A stretch of 64,000 bases of DNA from contig JARBJD010000129.1 in NCBI GenBank assembly GCA_033064195.1, positions 1 to 64,000 on the forward strand. The letters run 5' to 3'. Origin of the DNA: Blattamonas nauphoetae (taxonomy: Eukaryota > Preaxostyla > Oxymonadida). The notes below the pieces were generated by a model. That model did not search any database and was not told the DNA's origin. It saw only the letters and a list, made by a program, of their open reading frames with translations. A program made the translations under genes and the position numbers. Positions 38,899 through 49,744 of this stretch are shown here, in pieces. Position 1 is the first letter of the stretch, and the number at the start of each line of letters is the position of its first letter.

Positions 38899-39984
38899 AT
38901 GGAAGACACAACATTTCCATTCAATACTAATCATGATGCTTGTTTGAAAGATTCACAAAACTCACCTTGTAATATGATCCTCTTACAAGAGCGCCTCCTT
39001 TCCTTCGATGCTGAGTCAGACTTGTCGTTTGAGGACAAATCAACTCTTTACAGTTCGCTTGTCTCGCTCATTCAGGAAAAATGTGTCTTTGATGATACAC
39101 TTCTGGATCAGACAGTTGCTTTTCTGAAGGATCTTGGTTCACATGTCGTGGAACCACCATCTGCCGACGTTCTCATCACAGAACTTGTCCCTTCCTCAGA
39201 CGGGTCGTCATCAGGCTTTGTCGATAGTGCCTGTATCCTTTTATCATCACCATATGCAATAATCGTCTCTGCAGTTCTGGTTTTCTTGCAAAGATTGTTC
39301 GTCCTCTCATCTCCCAGAATCAGATTGTCTCTCGTGGAAGCCGATATCATTTCCAGAATATTTTCGATTTGTCAACAGCACCATCTTCCTTTTGGGGAAC
39401 TCGACACTTTTCTCCTTTCAATCAACACTATTCTTAACAAGTCCATCTTGCTGACAATTCCATCTACTCTCAATGATCTCAAGATCACTGACCCATCTGC
39501 TCAACACAATCGTCGTCAGCTGATCTTTCAACGAGTGATCCAACCGTCCTCTCAGTACATCACTTTTCTTTATCAGAATCGATATTCCCTTGGCGACCAA
39601 GATCTGTCCGGTTCCAGCATGGACGTTTTGGGAAGACTTGCGTCCACATCTCCTTTTCACATTCCCACCCTCGAATTTATTCTCGAGCGTCCAGTTGTGA
39701 TGACAATCCAAAGTTGTCTCTCGTTCTTCGAGAACTTGGAAACTCGCTGGACATCTCTCCTCGACATCACACTATCACTCACAGGATGGAAGAAACAAGG
39801 CCCTGAGATGGATCAGTTCTTGAAACGGATGATACAAGCTCTGTTTTCGGAAGGCTTCGAAGACACACTCGAAGTGATGTTATTGCAAGACAAAGACGAC
39901 GAAGGTTTTGGCGACGGGATAATCGAACAGAGTCTGGAACTATCACGATTGCTTGGAGCGAATGTCGTTCACATCGAACAGTAA
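38899..39984 (+). CDS. Armadillo-like helical family protein
   Basis: A single open frame of 361 residues. It is leucine- and serine-rich and built of amphipathic helices, with blocks such as KSTLYSSLVSLIQEKCVFDD, LVEADIISRIFSICQQHHLP, RRQLIFQRVIQPSSQYITFL and TIQSCLSFFENLETRWTSLL. From memory these match a second multi-copy oxymonad family (helical repeat, function unknown) that is related in style, not in detail, to the gene at 27.3-28.9 kb. No signal peptide or membrane helix is present. The C-terminus (ELSRLLGANVVHIEQ) resembles the family's usual end. I see no intron; the start at 38899 is the first ATG of the frame. Confidence 0.65.
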   Translation: MEDTTFPFNTNHDACLKDSQNSPCNMILLQERLLSFDAESDLSFEDKSTLYSSLVSLIQEKCVFDDTLLDQTVAFLKDLGSHVVEPPSADVLITELVPSSDGSSSGFVDSACILLSSPYAIIVSAVLVFLQRLFVLSSPRIRLSLVEADIISRIFSICQQHHLPFGELDTFLLSINTILNKSILLTIPSTLNDLKITDPSAQHNRRQLIFQRVIQPSSQYITFLYQNRYSLGDQDLSGSSMDVLGRLASTSPFHIPTLEFILERPVVMTIQSCLSFFENLETRWTSLLDITLSLTGWKKQGPEMDQFLKRMIQALFSEGFEDTLEVMLLQDKDDEGFGDGIIEQSLELSRLLGANVVHIEQ

Positions 39985-40736
39985 GATCACACACAGGAGA
40001 ATCTCCCGTTTCAACAACTCACGGCGAGTTCCACCAATCTTCAGCCAACCCTGACACCAAATTCTTCTTCACGAACGAAGAGTCCAATCAAAAAAGCCAA
40101 ACAACAACGCACGTGTGACTTTCCTCATCGGCCTCATTCAACCTCTTCAAATTTATCACTATCTCTTTCCACGAAAGAAACTCCCTCGTTTCACCGTCAC
40201 CATTTCTCGTCTCTCGGACGACAATGGTCATTGTCCATGTTAGGGAAGTCAAACGGCAGGAGAATGTCGCACTGTCCCAAATCGTCAAGAAGCCGCGCTA
40301 GCTCATCTGAATCGAGTACATCGTTGAGTTTGAAGATTATAACGTCCCCTTTCTAAATCTGACACTGTTCATTTCAAAATTAAGGCATGTGGAAGAAGTC
40401 CATCAATTCACTTCTCTCCAACTTCCCCAGACGAACTTCAGACACTTAACCCAAATAATTCTTCCTCTCTTCCATCTCCCGTTTTCCACTCGTATATTTT
40501 CACTATCTGACAACTGATAAACACAAGAATGTTTGAGAAGGTTAGGATCAGGTGAAGGTGACTTCTCTAAGAGACATATTTCATTCTGCCTTCGAGAAAC
40601 GATCTAAGACAGTAATATAATGGCATGATCCTCGTGCATTGAAGTGGGTCTGAGGCAACGAGAGACAGTGAACCAAAAGAAAGTGATAACGAAAGAGACA
40701 CTTCATCTACGTTCCAGAGGGCCTTCAAATGAAATA
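39985..40736. other. No recognisable gene
   Basis: Intergenic between two convergent genes. It holds only short frames and no repeat or RNA gene that I can see. Confidence 0.4.
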
Positions 40737-42059
40737 TCAGAACAGCCCCATCAACAATCGGAAAGAGACAATACAATATATGCAGCGAACCAAACGAAAA
40801 TCAGTCAAAAGTGTCAAAAGGATGCAGTTCAGAAGAAAATGACAGAAAAAGACAAGACAAGCACCCGCAATTGTTGTTCTAAGCAGCCACTTTTGTGCCG
40901 GCCATACATCCGACGATTTCACCTCCCCCACAATCTTCTCCATGCCATGCTCCCCCACAATCGGGATCCCAAGCCAGGTTGGGTTATCAGGAACAGCGTC
41001 CTTGAAATATGGGGAGATAGCGAGTGTGTTGCTCCCACAGCGGAAGATGCTCGTTCCGGTCACAGTCAGGGAGATAATCGTGTTTTCACGTGTTGTTCCG
41101 CGTCTGACAGAGAAGATGGTCGATTCGAAGCTTGGTTCGGTTCTCTTCACTTTAAACTCTCGATATACGCCTGGTTCGTCCACATCAGTGACGAAAATAG
41201 CCCCGCGGTCATAAATCTCAAGTGGGGTTGAGAGATCTTCCCCACCATCGAAGTCAGCGTGGCCTTTGTGGATCCTGACCTCAACTTCGTCCGATTGGCT
41301 CAGAACGAACAGATTTCGAACGGGAATATATGCTCGCACCCCATCTGTCGTCGGCTGAGGCCAGCGATTCGCTCGGAAGAGGAACACGTTCAGATCAAGC
41401 ACAACGGTTGGATCGCCAGGTGCTGGTTCAGTCCAAGGCAGGGCATTCCGCAGGGCAAGGCCGCCAAGGCAGATCCCATCAAAAGTGGTGTTTTGGACAC
41501 GGACTTTCGTGTTGGCGACGCGAACGGCGGCGATCTGTCCGTCCCAAACGCAACTCATCACATATCGCGGAGGAAGCTCTACTGTCTCATGGCTGGCAAA
41601 ATCGGCGATTGTGCAATTCTCAAACTCGACGTTTGTGTTATCCACACACGCGATGAGGGATGTCTGCCACTCGCCGTCCACAACGTGGTATGACCAAATC
41701 TTCATATAAGCAAAGAGGACATTAATGATGCAGGTTGCGTTCGAATCAAAAGTAATGGTTCCACTTCCTTGAAGCACTCCGTCGTTGCTTTCGCCGAGAA
41801 ACTTGATATCCATTGTTCCAAGGTATCCTCCAATGTGCACGTTCCCGATCAGCTCCGCATAATTGAAGACATGTAAAGTCACATCAGCTGCATAGTTCAC
41901 GGTTGAGGTGTCGTTTTCTACCAGAGTTTCGAACAGGTCAAGGGAGGAGCAAGGTGCTGCTGGATCACATGTAGCACTTTCAGGGTCTCCGTCCTGATGA
42001 TGTAAATAATAGTTCGATTGACAGAACAAAGTAGTGGTGATGAGGAAGAGGATCATCAA
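40737..42059 (-). CDS. Small beta-helix-like surface protein with C-terminal membrane helix
   Basis: An uninterrupted frame of 440 residues. It starts with a signal peptide (MMILFLITTTLFCQSNYYLH), followed by ESATCDPAAPCSSLDLFETL, the same Cys-Pro-Cys-Ser-Leu entry motif used by the large receptors. Strand-and-turn patterns such as GTITFDSNATCIINVLF and NTNVEFENCTIADF are those of a right-handed parallel beta-helix. Near residues 395-415 is a membrane helix (TIAGACLVFFCHFLLNCILL), then a short tail rich in Cys and aromatic residues. It looks like a compact, single-module member of the receptor superfamily without IPT-like or kinase parts. The distal end could contain an unrecognised intron, so the last ~25 residues are less certain. 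Confidence 0.65.
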   Translation of the reverse strand: MMILFLITTTLFCQSNYYLHHQDGDPESATCDPAAPCSSLDLFETLVENDTSTVNYAADVTLHVFNYAELIGNVHIGGYLGTMDIKFLGESNDGVLQGSGTITFDSNATCIINVLFAYMKIWSYHVVDGEWQTSLIACVDNTNVEFENCTIADFASHETVELPPRYVMSCVWDGQIAAVRVANTKVRVQNTTFDGICLGGLALRNALPWTEPAPGDPTVVLDLNVFLFRANRWPQPTTDGVRAYIPVRNLFVLSQSDEVEVRIHKGHADFDGGEDLSTPLEIYDRGAIFVTDVDEPGVYREFKVKRTEPSFESTIFSVRRGTTRENTIISLTVTGTSIFRCGSNTLAISPYFKDAVPDNPTWLGIPIVGEHGMEKIVGEVKSSDVWPAQKWLLRTTIAGACLVFFCHFLLNCILLTLLTDFRLVRCIYCIVSFRLLMGLF

Positions 42060-42260
42060 TGGATTGATTCAAATTAGCGAGAGACGTTCAAGGGAAAACG
42101 GAATTATGATTTGATCAACCTCACGCTTGAATGAAGAAATCTTCTGTTTCGCTCCATTTCCTCATACAGATTCAATTCAAAACTTCACACAACAGTAAAT
42201 CAATCGTTGTGAATCGTGAAAACACAAGTTGTGGTCTCGATCGACTCACAATTTATTCTA

Positions 42261-43684
42261 ATGAGCCAGTCCAACTTGCAGTCGGGTGATTCACCGTATT
42301 GCCACGTCATCCGGTGGATGGATTTGTTTGATACTTTGTTTTTCTAACTCTTTTTGTCTCACTTCTCTTTTTCTTCAAATCCGACAAAATACTATACTCA
42401 TTTCGCAGCGGATGCAATCTTCTCGCTGCTCTTTTCATCATTCTTTCCTTTGTTCTCACACGTGTCGTCCCATATGTCCGCCAAAAACAGCAGAAGCCTC
42501 AATCGACATCCACATCGTCATCGAAGCCATCAGTCACAGCACAGACCGTCACTAAAACCCGGCAAGCTTCAAATATGATCAAACTGCTTTTCCAGCTCTT
42601 TTTACCACTCCCCAATATCCTCAGGGCGTTCTCATCTGGCTTTTTCTTTGTTGTGTGTGGGCACGCTCTGGATGAAGGCACCCTGCCCACTATTCTTCTC
42701 GCCTCTGCCAATTATCTGTTCAATTTCATCTTTTTATTGCCAATCATCAACTGGGCACTCACTATTGGAACACGAAACGCACAGGCTGCAAAACGACTCC
42801 AGAGATCAAACCGAAATGTCAATCCTGAGCTCCAAGCACACAAACCAGTGAAATCAAAAGTTCCCATCCAGCCTCTGCTTCTCACCATCTTCGACATTCT
42901 TTTTAACTTCTTCATTCCAGCCGTTCTGATCATCGCCACATGCGTCACGCGCGAAGGTCAAGGCAAATCCCACGAAATCGGTTTAGCCATCAACAACTCC
43001 GAATTGTGGTATTTCGTGTTTGATAATTTCATCGTCGCTGCGATGTATGGAGGATATGGGTTCATGGTCATCTCGCACGTCTCCAGAGTGATCAAACAGG
43101 CAGTCCATTACGCGAATATCCCCCAGGCGCACGTCAGTCGGATGAAGGCTCTGAAACGGAAGCTTATTTTCCAAACACTGATCTCCTTCATTCTATTCTT
43201 TGGTCGTGCTCTTCTTTACATCTTCATGTTCACCCTGAAACTCCCGGTTCTGGTGAACGGCACGCTCATGCTGATTAAATGCATTGTCGGAGATGTTGCT
43301 TTGCCGATCTCAATTCTCGTTTTGATGGGAACACGAACTGTCACGAAAGTTCAAAAGCCGACCGACCCAAGTTCGTCATATGTCGGCCGATCTCGCTCAG
43401 GCACATCAAATTCAACAAGATTGAAGCTTCAAGGTGCTCGGAGAAATAGTGCGTTGGCAAATAGGCGAAGCACAACACTTCAAACGAGCACAACACGACA
43501 ACCGGAAAAACCGGTGGAAGACACAAGTATGGATGAAAATACGGGGTTCAGAGATGAAGAAATTAAGGGAGGCGATGCTGATGACAATAATGGAGTTGAC
43601 AAGGAGAGCGACACACTCTTGGAGAATCATGACAATGTGAAGCTTGAAAGCGAAAAAGGAGGGTTCCAAGAGACCGTGTTCTAA
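42261..43684 (+). CDS. Seven-transmembrane protein, two exons
   Basis: Exon 1 (42261-42313) codes for MSQSNLQSGDSPYCHVIR. A 95-base GT-AG intron ends at 42408, and exon 2 (42409-43684) continues in frame, for 442 residues in all. I placed the intron because the hydrophobic stretch CNLLAALFIILSFVLTRVV is open only in that frame and has no ATG before it. Helices: that first one, NILRAFSSGFFFVVCGHA, ASANYLFNFIFLLPIINWAL, LLLTIFDILFNFFIPAVLII, LWYFVFDNFIVAAMYGGYGF, LIFQTLISFILFFGRALLYI and CIVGDVALPISILVLMG. The C-terminal ~115 residues are polar and probably cytoplasmic. Topology suggests a receptor or membrane trafficking protein; no family motif was recognised. Confidence 0.65.
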
Positions 43685-43915
43685 TGGACTTTCTTCTATC
43701 TATCTGTTTCTGACGAGTATTCTGTTCCATTTCAGTTCAATCTTCTTTTCATTCCGATTTCTTGCAACTTGTCAATAACCCATCAAATTTCTTGATTAGT
43801 CCGTCAGAACACAAGAGAAAATTGCACAACCTGCTTCTTGGAACAAAGACTCCCTTTTTTGTTCTCATCCAATGATGCCCTTAATTTCAGATTAACATTC
43901 AACTGTAAAATCGAA

Positions 43916-44267
43916 ATGTCGAACTGCCAATTTGAAGGAGCCCGTGGACACGATGTTGATAAGCCTTCCGTTCGCCTCCAGTCTGTCCTGCTGTTATCCT
44001 CCCTTTCGTTCCTCACATAAACTCATATTCTCTGCCCTCGCAACTCCCTTTTTTCTCTTCATAACCTCTCTCTCATCATCCAATAGTCAACCTCCAGGCG
44101 GACGTAGCAGCATTTCATTCGGAGATGATCCTCCTGAAAGACCAGCAGCTAAACCAAAGCCACGCGTCGTCGATCCAAACGCACAATCTGAACAACCTCC
44201 GCCCCCTCAAAACAAAGGCCGCGGAGGTCAAAACCCCGACAACTTCCGTAACACTCGTCCTTGGTAG
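43916..44267 (+). CDS. Jupiter/HN1-like small protein
   Basis: Exon 1 (43916-43980) and exon 2 (44087-44267) join across a 106-base GT-AG intron to give 81 residues. The junction reads KPSVRLHQPPGGRSSISFGD, which matches the core motif of the Jupiter/HN1 family (animal JPT1: RVLRPPGGGS followed by a short hydrophobic-Gly end and an acidic run). The rest is disordered and rich in Pro, Asn and Gln, ending in RNTRPW. In animals the family associates with microtubules; a role at the oxymonad cytoskeleton is only inference. The splice phase (2/1) fits and the acceptor is preceded by a T/C-rich tract. A single-exon reading exists but places hydrophobic, compositionally odd residues ahead of the motif. 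Confidence 0.6.
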
Positions 44268-44650
44268 ATATAGTTCTTTGTTTATGTCCATTTCACTCAT
44301 TATTCGATGATAGTGATTCGATCTGTTTTCTTCCTTTTTTTCGACACAATGCAGGAAAACTCGCAATGCGTGACGCCCCAGAGTGATGGTCGGCGATATT
44401 TCAGACGCTCTGTAATTATTTCCCTCTTTTTTCGGCGGTATCGCATCACATCCTTGATAGACTCCAAACAGACCTTTCTCAAGGCAGGTTATACGATCAA
44501 TTTGACAAAACAAGTTTTTAAAAGATGCGACACAAGACAGACATGAAATCGAATGTTTTAGAGTAACCCTGACGGAACAGCAGACACATTTGATCCCGAA
44601 CACATACAAGTCAAGTCAAAGCTTGATTTGGAGTGTTTTGGATCAAACCG

Positions 44651-45520
44651 TCACCATTCCTGAAATTCAGAGAATTCTAACGGCTGCATCCGTGTTGGAG
44701 TCGGAAGAACTTCAAAACGAGTTTGAACGAGAAGAGAGTGTGTGTCACCCAGTCTCGCACTGAAACGATAGGCACACAGAGGAAGGTCGTAGAAGCACTT
44801 TCTTTGCTCAATCTGGTTTTGGAAGAACCGCAAAGTGTGGACGTGATCAACTCGGAGATCCAGTTCAAAGGCTACAATTGCACGGTAACTTTCGGATGTG
44901 GTGGATGTTGTTTTGATAAACGCCCACGGATCTTGCCTCCTGGTTCCAACGTTATGATGGATAAGAGCTCCATTCGCTTGATATCTCGCTTCATCAATCG
45001 TTGCTCCGATCACCGCGCTTGTATTCAAGTTTTTGGCTGAATGAACAGGGAGATTCTCGGTGGGGGTTCGTAGGGCTTCAATACCGATCTGCCACTTTGC
45101 AATTTTTGCTTGTTGGGACGGGGGACCGACCTCGGTTTGAAACGAAAATTCGACAAATGTGACAGCTCCAGGAAGGCCAAAACGGGATATGTACAAAGTA
45201 CGAGTTGGATCACTCTTGAATTGGACAGTGGGACGATGATGAAGCACTCCTATGTCGAGATTGACCGAGTCTTGTGGTTGCCATTCAGTTTCGATTTGAG
45301 CCACTTGTTGAGGTGGATAGAAGTTGCCAACGGGAGAAGGGATATCCAAGGCTCGTCGTAAGCGTTTTGGAAGTGTGCCAGTGAGCAAGATGAACTGAGG
45401 GATCGAGTCTGAATTAACTGGTAGTTGAGAGATTTGTCGTTTAACAGCGTCCAGTTCTTCTTCCTGACTATGCTGGTCACTTGGGGCAGGAGTCTCCTCA
45501 GCCCTGTCGTCTTCCTCCAT
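44651..45520 (-). CDS. Unknown protein, 289 residues
   Basis: I do not recognise this gene. The frame is open from ATG 45520 (MEEDDRAEETPAPSDQHSQE) to 44651. After an acidic, disordered N-terminus, residues from about 40 onward form what looks like a beta-rich globular domain with well-spaced hydrophobics: IPQFILLTGTLPKRLRRAL, RTLYISRFGLPGAVTFVEFS, YRAIVAFELDLRVDHVHTLR and LPLCAYRFSARLGDTHSLLV. No signal peptide, membrane helix or coiled coil is seen. It lies in tandem upstream-to-downstream order with the gene at 45663-47877, about 140 bases apart. The frame is also open a little upstream of the ATG, so an extra 5' exon is possible. Confidence 0.55.
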   Translation of the reverse strand: MEEDDRAEETPAPSDQHSQEEELDAVKRQISQLPVNSDSIPQFILLTGTLPKRLRRALDIPSPVGNFYPPQQVAQIETEWQPQDSVNLDIGVLHHRPTVQFKSDPTRTLYISRFGLPGAVTFVEFSFQTEVGPPSQQAKIAKWQIGIEALRTPTENLPVHSAKNLNTSAVIGATIDEARYQANGALIHHNVGTRRQDPWAFIKTTSTTSESYRAIVAFELDLRVDHVHTLRFFQNQIEQRKCFYDLPLCAYRFSARLGDTHSLLVQTRFEVLPTPTRMQPLEFSEFQEW

Positions 45521-45662
45521 CCGCCAGGGTCCGCGTCTGCCTGATCTAACCACAACCCTTTATTTTCCTGTTTGACATCGACCGAAGTATCGAAATAAAG
45601 AGCAAACATATTGAAAAAATAACAAATAATCAGAAGAAAAACCAAAAACATAGATCAAAACA

Positions 45663-47877
45663 TCAAGTCTGCTGCTCCATCTTCAGAAAGAAATGTTGGA
45701 TCAATGATCCTTTCACCGACCTCATCTCCTCCACCCCCCTTCTCCTCCTCTCCTCCTCTTCCTCCTTCTCTCTCTCTCTCTTCTCCACATCCATTTTGAT
45801 CATGTTTTCCATCTTCTCTCTTTCTTCCTGAGTTGGAGCTAGCGGAAGATGCGTGACTGTGCGTGTCTTCCCCTTCGCTTTCGCTTCCTTCTTCTGTTTG
45901 AGTGTCATTTTCTTATTGATCTTTGGCGCTTGTGGTGTGTTCTTCTTTCTTTCCTCTTTTTGCTTCGTGATATCGCTTCTTCTGTTCCATTCTTTCCCAA
46001 TGTCCATTTGCGAAGACATCAACAGTCCGCCTGTCACCACTCGTCGTACACGAGCTCCTTGCGTCGTTGGCGTTGTTGAAGGAGGTGAGGGAGCCAAAAG
46101 TGCAACGATGGCTGGTTTGATCGAAGGATGATTATGTTGGTCCGATCGAATCGGAGGTGGAGGTGGGAGTTGTCGAGGAGCAGGAAAGCGTTTCTGATGC
46201 ACAGCTGCGATGAACTGCTCCCAAGTCTTGAACATAAACTGGTTTGGATGGTTGGGAGCTGGATGAGACAACATCCACGCCAGATCCGACTTTTCTTGAA
46301 GGAGTGCCTTTTCTGATGGTGAAAGTCGAGATATGTTGATAACACCCGAAGAAGACTTGGATTTCAGCGTTTTTTGGACGATTTGGCGAGAAAAGAGCAT
46401 TTTCCGTTGCTCAAAGATGAGCTGAGTGGCTTCGAAAGAGATTGTGTATTTGCTCTTCCAGGAGCCATCTGATTGGCGTCCGCGCTGTTCCAACTTTTGC
46501 TGTCGTCGCTGATAGCGTGTACGTTCGCCTTCCTTCTCCATCTCGATCAAATTGGCGAGTTCCTGCTGTCTTTCTCTGAAGGCTTCCTTTTGTTCTTTAA
46601 GTCGGACGTGATGAAACCAGGCCTGATCGTGGGCTGAGAAAAAGACGTGAATTTGGGAGGAGAGGGGAATGTTGGGGCGTTTGACAGAAACTGAGAGGAT
46701 CGATGTGTCGTTTGTGTCAATGGTTGGAATGTGACTTGAAAGAGGATGATTAAGCGAAATTTTGGAGGAAATAGTGTTTTGATGAGGAGTTACGGAAGAG
46801 AGAGTTGGAATTGTGGACGGATCTGACATGGAAGACCAGAGAAGTGAAGAAAACTGTTGGCGGGATTGATCACTGGCCATCAACCAATTGTGTCCGGCTG
46901 AGACATAATTCATCGATTGCCGTTCCAGTCGTTCACTGACAGCGTGATCGTGCACTCCATATCGACAATTCGGATCCACAATTCTTTTTCGTCGTTTCCT
47001 CTTCGTTGACAGCATAACGGAAGCTGATCGTTGTTGTGCTGTGATAGGAACGAATGGAATGATGTCGGTGTTGCGTTTTTGTCCTCGTAGTCCCTGTATG
47101 AATGAAGAGGAGCGAGAGGATCGCGTCGGTTCCATCGGCGGTGTGAAAGGGGGAGGTGGTGTGGGCGGGGATAGATAGGTGACAGCGTTAGTGGGTGGAG
47201 GAGGTGGAGGAAGATGAAAATAGTGGAAGAGTGAAGAGTTGGAAGTTGTGTGTTGAGATTTTGGGATTTCAGCAGAGGGAGTGAGAGTGGGAGGCTCAGG
47301 TGGAGGCAGATGCATGATGGTCGGAGGAGTGTCAATAATCCAGGATTGGGACAGAGATGCCGATAGAGATGGTTTTGTTGGAGGAGGAGTGAAATGGTAT
47401 GTTTTCTTTTGAGTTTTGAAGTGAGGCTGCGTGATTGTGACGACAGGATTCAATTTTTGTTTCAGAAACCGATGAGTGACATTCATAGATGTGATAATGT
47501 CTTCGACAGTTGAGTTGATTTCCGCGTGTGCAGAAAAGAGAGATTCGTTCGAATTGATCAAGGTGTTTGCGTGTGTCATGATAGCACGGTGATTACTCTC
47601 AATGCTCTACAAAGAAATAAGAAAGAAGAGAGCAAACTCGGACGTTTGCGGTTAACTCATTCTGGATGATTGTGTAGGCACAGAACGACGCAAGTTGAGT
47701 GGCAGGATCAATGCTGGCAACTGAACAAGCATTCGTCAATGAATCTGACAGCCCTCGGAACGGACCAGTCTTCTGAGGTCGACCAAAGGGTGGAGAATGG
47801 ATGAGCCGAGGTGGTGTTGGAGGGGACCGTGAACGTCTTCTTCTTTCAAAAAATGAAGGTTGCGGGGCCGGGATCAT
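45663..47877 (-). CDS. Proline-rich, coiled-coil protein, two exons
   Basis: Exon 1 (47877-47644) and exon 2 (47606-45663) join in frame across a 37-base intron (GTCCGAG...TTTGTAG), giving 725 residues. Not recognised. The N-terminus is basic and Pro/Ser-rich (SRSPPTPPRLIHSPPFGR). It is followed by a short ordered region around the intron (LTNACSVASIDPATQLASFC), several polyproline stretches (HLPPPPPPT, PPTPPPPFTPP), a basic patch (STKRKRRKRIVDPNCRYG) that could be a nuclear localisation signal, a helical segment with long E/R runs (RERQQELANLIEMEKEGERT), and a highly charged C-terminal coiled coil (KREREKEEEEERRRRGVEEM). The layout suggests a nuclear or scaffold protein, perhaps linked to RNA processing or chromatin, but no catalytic domain is visible. 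Confidence 0.55.
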
Positions 47878-48128
47878 CCCGAAAACAACAAAATGAGAGG
47901 ATGAGACTGGTGAATAAGTTTGATTGTGGGGAGGATCTAACCCAAGATTTTCCGGAACAAAGTAAGCGCAGCAACCTCTTCATTCTGTAAAGATAAAATC
48001 ACCAAATTGCACAAAATATTCATAAATAGCCTTGATTCAAGCTGACGAGTCGAGTGTTTGAAGAACAATGAAAATAAGTTTGCTAAGCGAAAATAAGAAT
48101 GAAGAGAATACAAGTGAATGATAAGTAT

Positions 48129-49529
48129 CTACAGAAGAGAAGAAAGGATGGAGTGGAGATTGGTGAGGGCAAACGCAATGCCATCGTTCTCGCTGTCATC
48201 TCCCTTCCTTCCTCTGATCCCCTCCTTCACCATCACATGCTGAAAATCTATAAGCCGGACAACCACGTTGTCCGAACCCTGTTTTAGCTTGTCTTTGAAG
48301 AGAGGCCGGGGAGGATCAGGAGTTTCATGGGCGGAGTCGGGGAGATCTCTCGGACTGATGGCTTCGTCATGAATAAACCCGTCGTCATCAGCATCGAATG
48401 CAATCATCAGCGAGGACGAGGAAAAAAGGTATGGGGACTTTTTCGCCACTGGAATGATGGATTCAATTTGGCGAAGAATGCTTTTTACTACACCACGGCG
48501 AATGGGCCAACCAGCATCACCGGACGAATTGTATGATGTCGAGTGGGAGCTCAAAGACTGGTTGGACGTTGACAGGGGAGGGGAATGCAGAGGGGTGAAG
48601 GTTTGTGATGACGTGGTGTTGATCATATTGTAGCGAACTTCAGGACTGTAAGAGGTGACAGAATTGGAGGAGAGCGAATTAGGAGAGACAGAATGAGATG
48701 GGCGTGACTGATGTGATAAACTGGTGCATGGAGATGTGGAATGTGATGTGAAACTTAGAGCATTGGTTCTTGCTTGTGGGCTATCACAGGCGAGCTGTGG
48801 TGGATGTAAAGGACCTGGAGACCTTCCTCGAAGAGAGATCGAAGGATCGGAGCTGATATATTGGTCGAGAACTTCGTTCGATTTTTCTCCAGTGCTGAGG
48901 CAGAAGGCGAGGGCTGCGCGAAGCTTGTCTCGAGTGGAGAGGAACCTCCCAATTCGTTTGGACGCCGAAAATGCAGTGTTGTACTGAGAGGCAGAGATCT
49001 TTAGGAAGAAAAAAAAGTGTGATTATGAAATTGATGATATATACGAGGAACAGAAATAGAATTTTTTGGGAATAAACATAATAATGAATACAGATCAGAA
49101 AATGACCAATAAGAGCAAGCAGACCTTCACACCCACAAGACGAAGTCCAAGAGACTCTTGCGTGGTGAATTTGATGTGTTGGAAATGTTTGAGTTTTTTC
49201 TCTTCAGTCATTCCTTTGTAAACCTCTTTGGTGCCCACTTTGATGTCAATCACGCATGGTCGTTTGAATGGAAACGTTAAATTTTCGAGCATCAGAAACT
49301 GGTGGTCGTTCGAGAATCTAGTTCCAAAATAGCGTGGAATATACGGGAGGAGCGATGGATAGTGATTTTTGATGTCTGAATAATGCGACGCTTCATTACT
49401 TCCTTTGCGGAGCTGTTTGAAGAGATATTCGGAAGAGTCAGAAACTAAGAAGAGAGTATTGTGACCACCAGCTCGATGAGAGTAATGCTGTGAATCATTA
49501 GGTATCAAGAGAGAGGGGTTGCACAACAT
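48129..49529 (-). CDS. Inositol polyphosphate kinase family protein
   Basis: Exon 1 (49529-49125) and exon 2 (48998-48129) join across a 126-base GT-AG intron, giving 424 residues. The family signature PxxxDxKxG is present as PCVIDIKVG, preceded by HRAGGHNTLFLVS and LMLENLTFPFKR. It is followed by the TTQESLGLRLVGVK block (the usual S-S-L-G element) and, at the C-terminus, VVVRLIDFQHV with the metal-binding Asp of the IDF motif, then DDGIAFALTNLHSIL. These are the hallmarks of the IPMK/IP6K/IP3K family, which phosphorylates soluble inositol phosphates. Between the two lobes sits a long Ser/Thr/Pro-rich insert (about residues 195-290), which is not catalytic. Which inositol phosphate it uses cannot be told from sequence; IP6K or IPMK is most likely. 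The start codon is the first ATG of the frame. Confidence 0.8.
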
Positions 49530-49744
49530 ACACAGCAATGTGAAAGTCGTGATAGATGATGAAATGAATTGTCGGGACGATCACCAACACTCACTTCATA
49601 TAGACATATAGTCACGAAAAAGTATCTCGAAATCTCATTCTATCACATATGGAATATCCCACTGAAAGTCATCGAAAAAATGCAATTTGAAATGGTTGAG
49701 TAATAAAGAGAAAGTGCGTGATATCCAGAGACTATCGTTCCGAG

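Noticed and set aside
45250-45651. A 133-codon frame starting with a hydrophobic segment, overlapping the unknown gene at 44651-45520
   Set aside because: It overlaps the longer frame, whose downstream hydrophobic spacing is more protein-like; the hydrophobic start comes from T-rich upstream sequence. A spliced 5' exon cannot be fully excluded.
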